Shown here piece by piece: positions 1 to 6,541 of a stretch of 12,461 nucleotides of DNA (position 1 is its first letter; each line of letters opens with the position of its first letter). The position numbers were made by a program, and so were the translations under genes. Under the pieces are notes generated by a model. That model worked only from the letters and a program-made list of their open reading frames with translations. It did not search any database and was not told the origin of the DNA. The stretch comes from Paracoccaceae bacterium (GTDB lineage: Bacteria > Pseudomonadota > Alphaproteobacteria > Rhodobacterales > Rhodobacteraceae): assembly GCA_006227805.1 (NCBI GenBank), contig SBFT01000276.1, positions 1 to 12,461 of the forward strand, written 5' to 3'.

Positions 1-1847
1 CCGCCCAGGATCGCGCGGATCACCGGGTGGTCGGGCTGATGGGTCTGCAAGAGGGCCTCGCCCGGGCGGTCGGCGCGCCCCGCCCGCCCCGCCACCTGCC
101 GCATCAGCTGGAAGGTGCGTTCCGCCGCGCGCAGGTCCGATCCCTGGAGGCCCAGGTCCGCGTCGATCACGCCCACCAGCGTCAGCAGGGGGAAATTGTG
201 CCCCTTGGCCACCATCTGGGTCCCGATGATGATGTCGGCCCCGCCGCGGGCGATCTCCTCGATCTGCGCCTTCAGCGCCCGCGCGCTGCCGAAGAGGTCC
301 GATGACAGGACCGCCACCCGCGCGCCCGGAAAGACCGAGACCGCCTCCTCGGCCAGGCGTTCGACACCGGGGCCCACCGCGGTCAGGCTGTCCTCGGCCC
401 CGCAATGGGGGCAGATCGTCGGGATCGGTTCGGTCTCGCCGCATTGGTGGCACATCAGGCGCTTGAGAAAGCGGTGTTCCACCAGCCGCGCGTCGCAATG
501 CGGGCAGCCCAGCTGGTGCCCGCAGGCCCGGCAGAGCGTCACCGGCGCATAGCCGCGCCGGTTCAGGAACAGCAGCGCCTGTTCCCCCGCCTCGATCCGC
601 GCCCGCACCGCCCCTTCCAGCGCGGGCGAGATCCAGCGCCCCGCGGGCAGCTTCTGATCCCGCATGTCGATGGCGTCCATCCGGGGCATGACCGCCTCGC
701 CGAAGCGCGCGGTCAGATCGAGACGCGCGTATTTGCCCGCCTCGGCATTGGCCCAGCTTTCCAGGGATGGCGTGGCGCTGGCCAGCACCACCTGCGCCCC
801 GCAGATCGCCGCGCGCAGCACGGCCATGTCGCGTGCATTGTAGAGGACACCGTCCTCCTGCTTGTAGGAGGTGTCGTGTTCCTCGTCCACGATGATCAGG
901 CCCAGGTCGCGGAACGGCAGGAACAGGGCCGAGCGCGCGCCGACGACCAGTTGCGCCGACCCCTCGCCCAGCATCCGCCAGATGCGGCGGCGTTCGGTCA
1001 GGGTCACGCCGGAATGCCATTCGGCGGGTTTCGCGCCGAAGCGCGCCTGCACCCGCGTCAGGAATTCCGCCGTCAGCGCGATTTCCGGCAGAAGGACCAG
1101 CGCCTGCCGTCCGCGCGCCAGGCATTCGGCGACGGCCTCGAGGTAGACCTCGGTCTTGCCGGACCCGGTCACGCCCTTCAACAGCGTCGTGCCATACCCC
1201 CCCTTCGCGATGCCTGCCCGCAAGGCGGCAGCCGCCGCCGCCTGATCGGGCGTCAGGTCCTTGCCCGACAGGTCGGGGTCCAGCGGCGGGAAGGGCAGAT
1301 CGCGGGGGCTGTCCTCCTCGCGCACCGCGCCCTGCTTGACGAGACCCTTGACGACCGAAGTCGTGACACCCGCCATCTCGGCCAGTTCGCCCAGCGTGAA
1401 GCACAAGCCCCCGTAGTCGCGCAGGACGTCCAGCACCCGGGCCCGCGCGTCGGTCATGCGGTCGGGCGCCGCATCGCCCAGGCGATAGACCTTGCGCATC
1501 GAGGGCGGATCGCCGAGGCCCGGCGCGCGGGTGGCCAGCCGCAGCATCGCGGGCATCGGCGTCAGGGTGTAGTCGGCCGCGCGGCCCAGGAATTCGCGCA
1601 TCTCGTCCGCCATGGGGGCTGCGTCCAGCACGCGGACCAGGCTGCGGATCCGGGCGCTGTCGAAATCGCCCTTGCCCGGCCCCCAGACCACGCCCAGCAC
1701 CTTGCGCGGGCCCAGGGGCGCCTCGACGAAGGCGCCCAGCGCGCAGCCGCCTTCGGGCGCGCGATAGTCCAGCAGCCGGTCCAGCGGCTGCGTCGTCAGC
1801 ACGCCCACCAGCTCGCCTTCGCCGAAAAAGCTGCGCCGTTCCGCCAA
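1..1847 (-). CDS. priA: Primosomal replication protein N' (PriA helicase), 3' end cut by window edge
   Basis: PriA is a 3'-to-5' superfamily 2 DNA helicase that recognises stalled forks and D-loops and reloads the replicative helicase. About 615 codons are present; the family is usually about 730 residues, so roughly the last 115 are outside the window. Visible in order: an N-terminal DNA-binding region (LVGVLTTQPLDRLLDYRAPE), Walker A GVTGSGKT (Lys231), the DEEH box (321-324), a zinc-binding segment with four CxxC pairs (Cys439/442, 448/451, 466/469, 479/482), and helicase motifs GTQMVAKGHNFP and QVAGRAGRA. Start: the frame is open back to a TGA near 1926, but it has no ATG or GTG before the conserved N-terminus. 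TTG at 1847, with GGAG six bases upstream, gives MAERRSFFGEGELVGV and fits best. It is divergent from fsa, 96 bp away. The family call is near certain; the start is inferred. Confidence 0.96.
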   Translation of the reverse strand, partial: MAERRSFFGEGELVGVLTTQPLDRLLDYRAPEGGCALGAFVEAPLGPRKVLGVVWGPGKGDFDSARIRSLVRVLDAAPMADEMREFLGRAADYTLTPMPAMLRLATRAPGLGDPPSMRKVYRLGDAAPDRMTDARARVLDVLRDYGGLCFTLGELAEMAGVTTSVVKGLVKQGAVREEDSPRDLPFPPLDPDLSGKDLTPDQAAAAAALRAGIAKGGYGTTLLKGVTGSGKTEVYLEAVAECLARGRQALVLLPEIALTAEFLTRVQARFGAKPAEWHSGVTLTERRRIWRMLGEGSAQLVVGARSALFLPFRDLGLIIVDEEHDTSYKQEDGVLYNARDMAVLRAAICGAQVVLASATPSLESWANAEAGKYARLDLTARFGEAVMPRMDAIDMRDQKLPAGRWISPALEGAVRARIEAGEQALLFLNRRGYAPVTLCRACGHQLGCPHCDARLVEHRFLKRLMCHQCGETEPIPTICPHCGAEDSLTAVGPGVERLAEEAVSVFPGARVAVLSSDLFGSARALKAQIEEIARGGADIIIGTQMVAKGHNFPLLTLVGVIDADLGLQGSDLRAAERTFQLMRQVAGRAGRADRPGEALLQTHQPDHPVIRAILG

Positions 1848-1867
1848 GCCCCGCTCCGAGATGTTTC

Positions 1868-1902
1868 CGGGGCTTCCTGCCCCGTCCCTTCCGGGGTATA
1901 GC
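1868..1902. promoter_or_regulatory. Divergent priA/fsa control region with hairpin and candidate -10
   Basis: The 96-bp gap between priA and fsa holds a perfect inverted repeat, CGGGGC-TTCCT-GCCCCG (1868-1884). It also holds two copies of TTCCGGGG 24 bp apart (1865-1872 and 1889-1896). A -10-like TATAGC (1897-1902) faces fsa, but its -35 is poor. The same bases read leftward give TATACC (1900-1895), a possible -10 for priA. In a leftward transcript the inverted repeat would lie just upstream of the priA TTG start. This is pattern reading only; no factor is recognised. Confidence 0.35.
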
Positions 1903-1943
1903 CATGCGCGCCCGAGGCCAACACATCAAAGGACGAAGCGCCC

Positions 1944-2597
1944 ATGAAATTCTTCGTAGACACCGCCGAAATCGCCGATATCCGCGAATTGAACGACCTG
2001 GGCATGGTCGACGGGGTGACGACGAATCCCTCGCTGATCCTGAAATCGGGCCGCGACATCCTGGAAGTCACGAAGGAGATCTGCGACATCGTCTCGGGGC
2101 CCGTCAGTGCCGAGGTGATCGCCACCGAAGCCGACGCCATGATCGCCGAGGGCCGCAAGCTGGCCGCCATCGCCCCCAACATCGCGGTCAAGCTGCCGCT
2201 GACCTGGGACGGGCTGAAGGCCTGCAAGGTGCTGACCGGCGAAGGCCACATGGTCAACGTCACCTTGTGCTTCTCGGCCAACCAGGCGCTGATCGCGGCC
2301 AAGGCGGGCGCGACGTTCATCTCGCCCTTCATCGGGCGCCTCGACGACATCAACCTCGACGGCATGGACCTGATCGCCGATATCCGGACGATCTACGACA
2401 ATTACGGGTTCGAGACGCAGATCCTGGCCGCCTCGATCCGCAGCGTGAACCATGTCCTGGAAAGCGCGCGCATCGGCGCCGACGTGATGACGGCCCCGCC
2501 GGAGGTGATCCGCAAGCTGGCCGCGCACCCGCTGACCGACAAGGGGCTCGAGACCTTCCTGAAGGACGCGGCCAAGGCAGGCATCAAGATCGTCTGA
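1944..2597 (+). CDS. fsa: Transaldolase-like protein, fructose-6-phosphate aldolase family (TalC/MipB type)
   Basis: This is a 217-residue single-domain TIM-barrel protein of the short transaldolase/FSA family. The family moves dihydroxyacetone units between sugar phosphates in the non-oxidative pentose phosphate pathway, or cleaves fructose-6-phosphate. Family signatures are FFVDTAEI (3-10), DGVTTNPSLI (23-32), NIAVKLPLT with the Schiff-base lysine at Lys83, NVTLCFSANQALIAAKAGA (105-123), SPFIGRLDD (127-135) and TQILAASIRSVNH (158-170). The length matches the short bacterial class. ATG is preceded by AAAGGA about 9-10 bases upstream. An intrinsic terminator 33 bp after the stop suggests a single-gene transcript. 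Whether it acts as a true transaldolase or as an aldolase cannot be told from sequence; most alphaproteobacterial members are annotated as transaldolase (tal). Confidence 0.93.
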   Translation: MKFFVDTAEIADIRELNDLGMVDGVTTNPSLILKSGRDILEVTKEICDIVSGPVSAEVIATEADAMIAEGRKLAAIAPNIAVKLPLTWDGLKACKVLTGEGHMVNVTLCFSANQALIAAKAGATFISPFIGRLDDINLDGMDLIADIRTIYDNYGFETQILAASIRSVNHVLESARIGADVMTAPPEVIRKLAAHPLTDKGLETFLKDAAKAGIKIV

Positions 2598-2629
2598 ACG
2601 GCAAGCGCACGGAAATGACACGGGAATTC

Positions 2630-2650
2630 CCCGGAAAGGCCGGGCTTTTT
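2630..2650 (+). terminator. Intrinsic terminator after fsa
   Basis: Stem CCCGG (2630-2634), loop AAAGG and stem CCGGG (2640-2644) are followed by C and five T (2646-2650). It begins 33 bases after the fsa stop and precedes the candidate promoter of the next unit. Confidence 0.75.
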
Positions 2651-2675
2651 CCGACGCATTCTCCGAAACACATGC

Positions 2676-2681
2676 TATAAC
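2676..2681 (+). promoter_or_regulatory. Candidate -10 (TATAAC) for the DUF484-xerC unit
   Basis: TATAAC lies between the fsa terminator and the DUF484 start codon, 26 bases before the ATG. No good -35 is seen at 16-18 bp (the region reads CCGACGCATT). The position, just after a terminator and with a short leader, is what supports it. The same hexamer occurs in the much better ileS promoter. Confidence 0.4.
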
Positions 2682-2707
2682 GCCGCAAAAGACGACCCGA
2701 GGCCCGA

Positions 2708-3415
2708 ATGACCAGCAGTCCCATACTCGACGATGCGCTCCGCGACACGATTCTCGCCAAGCCCGAGACCGTGCTCGACGACAAGGACGTGATGCGGGCC
2801 CTGATCGCCGCCAATGAAAAGTCCATGGGCGGCAACATCGTCGATCTGCGGGGCATCGCGATGGAACGGCTGGAGGCGCGTCTCGACCGGCTGGAAGACA
2901 CCCATCGCAGCGTGATCGCCGCCGCCTACGAGAACCTCGCAGGGACAAACCAGATCCACCGCGCCATCCTGCGCCTTCTGGACCCCGTCGATTTCGAGGT
3001 CTTCCTGCGCGACCTCGGGGGCCCGGTGGCCGAAATCCTGCGGGTCGACGCGATGGTGCTGGTGCTCGAATCGGCTCAGAACGACGAAGACGGCGTGGTC
3101 CAGAGGCTGGGCGACGTGCTGCGCGTGACGCGGCCCGGCTTCGTCGACGATTACCTGACCTTCGGGCGCGGCGGCCAGACGCGACAGGTCACGCTGCGCC
3201 AGGTCCAGGTCGCGTCCGAGCAGATCTTCGGGAAATCCGCCGACTGGATCCGGTCCGAGGCCTGCCTGAAGCTCGACTTCGGCAAGGGCCGCCTGCCCGG
3301 CCTTCTGGTCATGGGCGCGGAGGATCCGCACCAGTTCTCGCCCCAGCAGGGCACCGATCTCCTGGCCTTCTTCGCCGGCGTCTTCGAAAGGTCGATGCGC
3401 CGCTGGCTGTCGTGA
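2708..3415 (+). CDS. DUF484 family protein (GAF-like), upstream partner of xerC
   Basis: This is a 235-residue cytosolic protein with no signal peptide or membrane segment. The N-terminal part (about 10-75) is helical and charged, with the DUF484-typical pattern of a short conserved stretch (NIVDLRGIAMERLEARLDRL, 43-62) followed by a likely coiled coil. The C-terminal part (about 80-235) has the alternating hydrophobic pattern of a GAF-like fold. DUF484 genes are commonly found directly before xerC, as with yigA in Enterobacteriaceae, and that arrangement is seen here. The biochemical function of the family is not established. ATG 2708 has GAGG five bases upstream. The last four bases overlap the GTG start of xerC, which points to translational coupling. 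Confidence 0.85.
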   Translation: MTSSPILDDALRDTILAKPETVLDDKDVMRALIAANEKSMGGNIVDLRGIAMERLEARLDRLEDTHRSVIAAAYENLAGTNQIHRAILRLLDPVDFEVFLRDLGGPVAEILRVDAMVLVLESAQNDEDGVVQRLGDVLRVTRPGFVDDYLTFGRGGQTRQVTLRQVQVASEQIFGKSADWIRSEACLKLDFGKGRLPGLLVMGAEDPHQFSPQQGTDLLAFFAGVFERSMRRWLS

Positions 3416-4332
3416 CCACGATCTCTCCTGCCGCCGTCGACGCCGTGCAGGACTGGCTTCAGGGCCAGCGCGCCTTGCGCGGCGCGGCCGAGAACACCCT
3501 GACCGCCTATCGCGCCGACCTGATCGAGTTTCTGGCCTTCCAGACCCGCCACAAGGGCGCGGCGCAGGGCATCGGGCCCCTGACGCGGCTGAGCCTGTCC
3601 GACATGCGCGCCTGGATGGCGCAGGCCCGCAGCGCCGGCACCGGGTCGCGGTCGCTGGCGCGCAAGCTCTCGGCGGTGAAATCCTTCTACCGCTGGCTGG
3701 CCGAGCGCGAGGGCTTCGACCCCACCCCCGTCCTGTCGGCCCGCGCGCCGAAGTTCCAGCCCAGGCTGCCGCGCCCGCTGGCCGAGGACGCCGCGCGCGC
3801 GATGATCGACACCGCAGGGCACCAGCATGACACGCCCTGGATCGCCGCGCGCGACGCCGCGGTGCTGACGCTGCTCTACGGCTGCGGCCTGCGGATCTCC
3901 GAGGCGCTGGGCCTGACCGGGCGCGACCTGCCGCTGCGCGAGGTGCTGCGCATCCTGGGCAAGGGCGGCAAGGAGCGCCTGGTCCCGGTCCTGCCCGTCG
4001 CGCGGCAGGCGGTGGCGGATTACGTGCATCTCTGCCCCCACCCGATGGAGCCCGACGCGCCCGTCTTCCGTGGCGCGCGCGGCGGCGCGCTGAACCCGCG
4101 CCTGGTGCAGAAGACGATGGAGCGCGCGCGGATGCAGTTGGGCCTGCCCCCCAGCGCCACCCCCCATGCCCTGCGCCACAGCTTCGCCACGCATCTGCTG
4201 GGCGCGGGCGGCGACCTGCGCGCGATACAGGAATTGCTGGGCCATGCCTCGCTGTCGACGACGCAAGGCTACACCGCCGTCGATACCGCGCGCCTGATGG
4301 AGGTCTATGACCGCGCCCACCCGAAGGCCTGA
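3412..4332 (+). CDS. xerC: Tyrosine recombinase XerC
   Basis: This is a 306-residue tyrosine recombinase that, with XerD, resolves chromosome dimers at dif during division. The N-terminal SAM-like core-binding domain spans about 1-105 (TLTAYRADLIEFLAF at 29-43, SLARKLSAVKSFYRWL at 81-96). The catalytic domain follows. All six active-site residues are visible at XerD-like spacing: Arg161 (YGCGLRISEALGL), Lys184 (GKGGKER), His252 and Arg255 (HALRHSFATHLL), His278 (LLGHASLSTTQ) and nucleophile Tyr287. XerC rather than XerD or a phage integrase is supported by the DUF484 gene in front and by the length. Start GTG 3412 overlaps the DUF484 stop (GTGA) and has no Shine-Dalgarno of its own close by, so it is probably translated by coupling. 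Confidence 0.93.
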   Translation: MTTISPAAVDAVQDWLQGQRALRGAAENTLTAYRADLIEFLAFQTRHKGAAQGIGPLTRLSLSDMRAWMAQARSAGTGSRSLARKLSAVKSFYRWLAEREGFDPTPVLSARAPKFQPRLPRPLAEDAARAMIDTAGHQHDTPWIAARDAAVLTLLYGCGLRISEALGLTGRDLPLREVLRILGKGGKERLVPVLPVARQAVADYVHLCPHPMEPDAPVFRGARGGALNPRLVQKTMERARMQLGLPPSATPHALRHSFATHLLGAGGDLRAIQELLGHASLSTTQGYTAVDTARLMEVYDRAHPKA

Positions 4333-4353
4333 GCCCCGCCACGCCTTCTGATT

Positions 4354-4369
4354 GCAAAACCGTCACATT
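4354..4369 (+). promoter_or_regulatory. Motif GCAAAACCGTCACATT upstream of pcs
   Basis: A 16-bp AT-richer element ends 17 bases before the pcs ATG. An almost identical copy (15 of 16 bases) lies in the same orientation just before the DMT transporter gene (8428-8443, minus strand). Function unknown; it could be a core promoter or operator element. Confidence 0.35.
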
Positions 4370-4386
4370 TGCGGCAAGGAACGTCG

Positions 4387-5088
4387 ATGACACCACGCGC
4401 CAAGGCCCTTGCCGTTCACCTCTTCACCGCCACCGGCGCGGTCTTCGCCATGCTGGCCATGCTGGCCGCGATCGACGCAAAATGGGACCTGATGTTCCTG
4501 TGGCTGGTGGTGGCCTTCTTCGTCGACGGCATCGATGGCCCGCTGGCGCGCCGCTATCACGTCAAGAAACACGCGGCGGAATTCGACGGCGTGCTCTTGG
4601 ACCTGATCATCGATTACCTGACCTACGTGTTCATCCCGGCCTTCGCACTGTTCAAGTCGGGGCTGATGGATGGCTGGTCGGGCTGGGTCATGATCATCCT
4701 GATCACCTTCGCAAGTGCCCTCTATTTCGCCGACACGCGGATGAAGACGAAGGACAATTCCTTCTCGGGGTTTCCCGGGTGCTGGAACATGGTGGTGCTG
4801 GTTCTCTTCGCGCTCAGCCCGCCCTGGTGGGTCTGCCTGGGGCTGGTGACGGTGCTGGCGGTGGCGATGTTCACCCCGCTGAAATTCGTCCATCCCGTCC
4901 GGACCGAACGCTGGCGCGGCCTGACGCTGCCGATGGCACTGGCCTGGACCTTCTTCGCGGGCTGGGCGGCCTGGGTCGACTTCCACCCCGAAAGCTGGGC
5001 GCATTGGGGCCTCGTGGTGACCAGCGTCTACCTGCTGGGCGCGGGCGTGGCTCAGCAGGTGGTCCCGGAACGGGACGCCGCCACCTAG
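4387..5088 (+). CDS. pcs: Phosphatidylcholine synthase (CDP-diacylglycerol-choline O-phosphatidyltransferase)
   Basis: This inner-membrane enzyme condenses CDP-diacylglycerol with choline to phosphatidylcholine and CMP, the one-step route found in alphaproteobacteria. The 233-residue protein carries the CDP-alcohol phosphotransferase motif in the Pcs form: DGIDGPLARR (47-56), then Gly68, Asp72 and Asp76 (GVLLDLIIDYLTYVFIPA). Several hydrophobic segments surround it (about 13-30, 36-49, 75-90, 98-115, 133-165, 180-197 and 206-222). ATG 4387 is chosen over an in-frame TTG at 4369 because AAGGA lies six to seven bases before it. The xerC gene ends 54 bp upstream without a terminator, so some read-through is possible. 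The stop codon overlaps the stop codon of the convergent cyclase gene. Confidence 0.92.
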   Translation: MTPRAKALAVHLFTATGAVFAMLAMLAAIDAKWDLMFLWLVVAFFVDGIDGPLARRYHVKKHAAEFDGVLLDLIIDYLTYVFIPAFALFKSGLMDGWSGWVMIILITFASALYFADTRMKTKDNSFSGFPGCWNMVVLVLFALSPPWWVCLGLVTVLAVAMFTPLKFVHPVRTERWRGLTLPMALAWTFFAGWAAWVDFHPESWAHWGLVVTSVYLLGAGVAQQVVPERDAAT

Positions 5089-5097
5089 GTGTGGCGG
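5078..5097. terminator. Symmetric hairpin over the two convergent stop codons
   Basis: CCGCCA (5078-5083) pairs with TGGCGG (5092-5097) across an eight-base loop containing CCTAGG, where the stop codons of pcs and the cyclase gene overlap. The hairpin forms in RNA from either strand. Neither side has a run of T, so it may be a 3'-end stabiliser or weak bidirectional terminator rather than a classical intrinsic terminator. Confidence 0.35.
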
Positions 5098-6470
5098 TTG
5101 ATGAAGGGCAGCGCCTCTTCGAAGAACTTCTCGAAGGCCTGGTCCCCTTCGACCAGCGCATGATTGTTCCCGGGCAACTCGCGGATTTCGGCGCCAGGGA
5201 TGCTCCGGGCGATCAGGCGGCCTTCGGACAGGGGGGAAATCCTGTCGCCGCGCATGTGCAGCACCAAGGCAGGCACCTTCAACTGGACGGCCCTTGCGGT
5301 GACGTCCAGGTTGCTGTTCATCTCGTTGATCCGAAGCGCGTTTTCGGGGCTTGTCGTGACGCGCTGCAATTCGTCGAACATGGCCTGCTGGGCAGGCGTG
5401 GCGTCGGGAACGAAACTTGACGTGAAGAACTGCCGGAAGATCGGGTTGCTCGACCCCCAGCCGTCCCGGATCATCCGCGCCGCCGTTTCGTGGAAAAGAC
5501 TTTGCTCGGGATCCCCCCGCCTGAGCCGCCCGCGCAGATAGCCGCCGACAAAGACGATGCAACCAACCCGTTCGGGATGGCGCAGCGCGTATTCGACAGA
5601 GAACATTGCGCCCTGACTTGCCGCCAGCAGGGCAAAGCGATCGAACCCGCCGGCGTCGGCTACCGCCTCCATGTCCTCGATCATCGCCTCCAGCGATATC
5701 TCGGCCACTTCACGGTCCGACAGCCCGACGCCTCGCTGGTCAAAGCGCAGAAGGCGCGTGTTCTGGGCCATGCGCTCGATGAAGGGGCCGAAGAAGGGGC
5801 TGCTCCATTCATATTCCAGATGATTCATCCAGTGCGGCGTGCGCATGACCGGCGCGCCCTCGCCCAGGAGAGCATAGGCGATGTGGGTGCCGTCGCGCGA
5901 CCTGCAGTAACTCACATGCTGGCTGCTCGGCGCCTGGCGGGTGGTGGCCTGAGGCGCGTTCGGCGTCCACTGCCAGACGCGCACGGACCGCGAGATGTTC
6001 TTGACCCGCTGTCGCCCGAGATCGCGGAAGGTCTCGCCCAGGCTGTCGGCGACCATCTGGTGCACGACGTCGGAGACGCAGAGACCGCCCGGTTCGGCCA
6101 TCGCCTCAAGGCGTGCCGCAAGGTTGACCGCGTCACCGAACACATCCCCCTCGTCGAAGATCACGTCGCCCAGGTTGATGCCGACGCGATAGCGGATGCG
6201 CTCGCCCGGCGAGAGGTCCAGTTCCTGTCGCGCCATGAACCTCTGCACCGCCACCGCACAGCGCACCGCATCCTGGACGCTGCCGAATTCAGCCACGAGC
6301 CCGTCGCCGGTCGTCTTGATGATGCGCCCGCGATGCGCCGCGATCTCGGGGTCGATGCAAGTCGCACGCAACCGCTTCTGCCGCGCCAGAACGCCGGCCT
6401 CGTCGCCTTCCATCAGAAGGGAATAGCCCACCATGTCGGCGGCCAGAATGGCGGCGAGACGTCGTTCCAT
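5085..6470 (-). CDS. Class III adenylate/guanylate cyclase fused to alpha/beta hydrolase
   Basis: A 461-residue soluble two-domain protein. Residues 1-165 are a class III nucleotide cyclase domain. Metal-binding aspartates are Asp12 (AADMVGYS) and Asp56 (KTTGDGLVAEF), the substrate-specifying Asp is probably Asp109, and the transition-state Asn116/Arg120 lie in FGDAVNLAARLE. All key residues look intact, so cAMP synthesis is expected. After a short linker (about 170-185), residues 187-461 form an alpha/beta hydrolase: RFDQRGVGLSD (242-252), nucleophile motif AASQG (Ser285), Asp409 (RGDRIS) and His437 (GNNHALV). This hydrolase subfamily (SRDGTHIAYALLGEG) is also known fused to LuxR-type or other output domains, so it may sense a small hydrophobic ligand. 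Mycobacterial Rv1900c has the opposite domain order. ATG follows GGGGGGAAGGG. The true ligand and product are unknown. Confidence 0.9.
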   Translation of the reverse strand: MERRLAAILAADMVGYSLLMEGDEAGVLARQKRLRATCIDPEIAAHRGRIIKTTGDGLVAEFGSVQDAVRCAVAVQRFMARQELDLSPGERIRYRVGINLGDVIFDEGDVFGDAVNLAARLEAMAEPGGLCVSDVVHQMVADSLGETFRDLGRQRVKNISRSVRVWQWTPNAPQATTRQAPSSQHVSYCRSRDGTHIAYALLGEGAPVMRTPHWMNHLEYEWSSPFFGPFIERMAQNTRLLRFDQRGVGLSDREVAEISLEAMIEDMEAVADAGGFDRFALLAASQGAMFSVEYALRHPERVGCIVFVGGYLRGRLRRGDPEQSLFHETAARMIRDGWGSSNPIFRQFFTSSFVPDATPAQQAMFDELQRVTTSPENALRINEMNSNLDVTARAVQLKVPALVLHMRGDRISPLSEGRLIARSIPGAEIRELPGNNHALVEGDQAFEKFFEEALPFINRHT

Positions 6471-6472
6471 CC

Positions 6473-6521
6473 CTTCCCCCCGGACGCGGCTCGATGTGGC
6501 CAGCCTACAGCGCCGGGGAAG
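6473..6521 (-). promoter_or_regulatory. Possible Shine-Dalgarno-sequestering hairpin in the cyclase leader
   Basis: On the leftward RNA, CTTCCCC (6521-6515) can pair with GGGGAAG (6479-6473), which is the Shine-Dalgarno region three bases before the cyclase ATG. The stem can extend inward through GG/CC and CGC/GCG with small bulges, and an apical GGCT/AGCC. A -10-like CATAAC (6526-6521) would start transcription inside the left arm and remove the hairpin, so it would act mainly on RNA reading through from the Gre-like gene. Confidence 0.4.
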
Positions 6522-6541
6522 TTATGCAAACACGGTCGGCC

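Noticed and set aside
405..1901. A 498-codon plus-strand open frame opposite priA
   Set aside because: PriA motifs (Walker A, DEEH, four CxxC pairs) are unbroken on the minus strand through the whole region; the plus frame is a composition-driven shadow.
2675..4396. A 573-codon minus-strand open frame opposite DUF484 and xerC
   Set aside because: It is Arg/Ala/Gly-rich low-complexity sequence opposite genes with intact catalytic residues; no family resemblance.
4363..5562. A 399-codon minus-strand open frame across pcs and the cyclase end
   Set aside because: It runs antisense to pcs and in another frame of the cyclase gene; its composition is shadow-like.
6000..6460. Several small open frames on both strands within the cyclase domain region
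   Set aside because: They are shadows of the conserved cyclase coding frame and have no ribosome sites of note.
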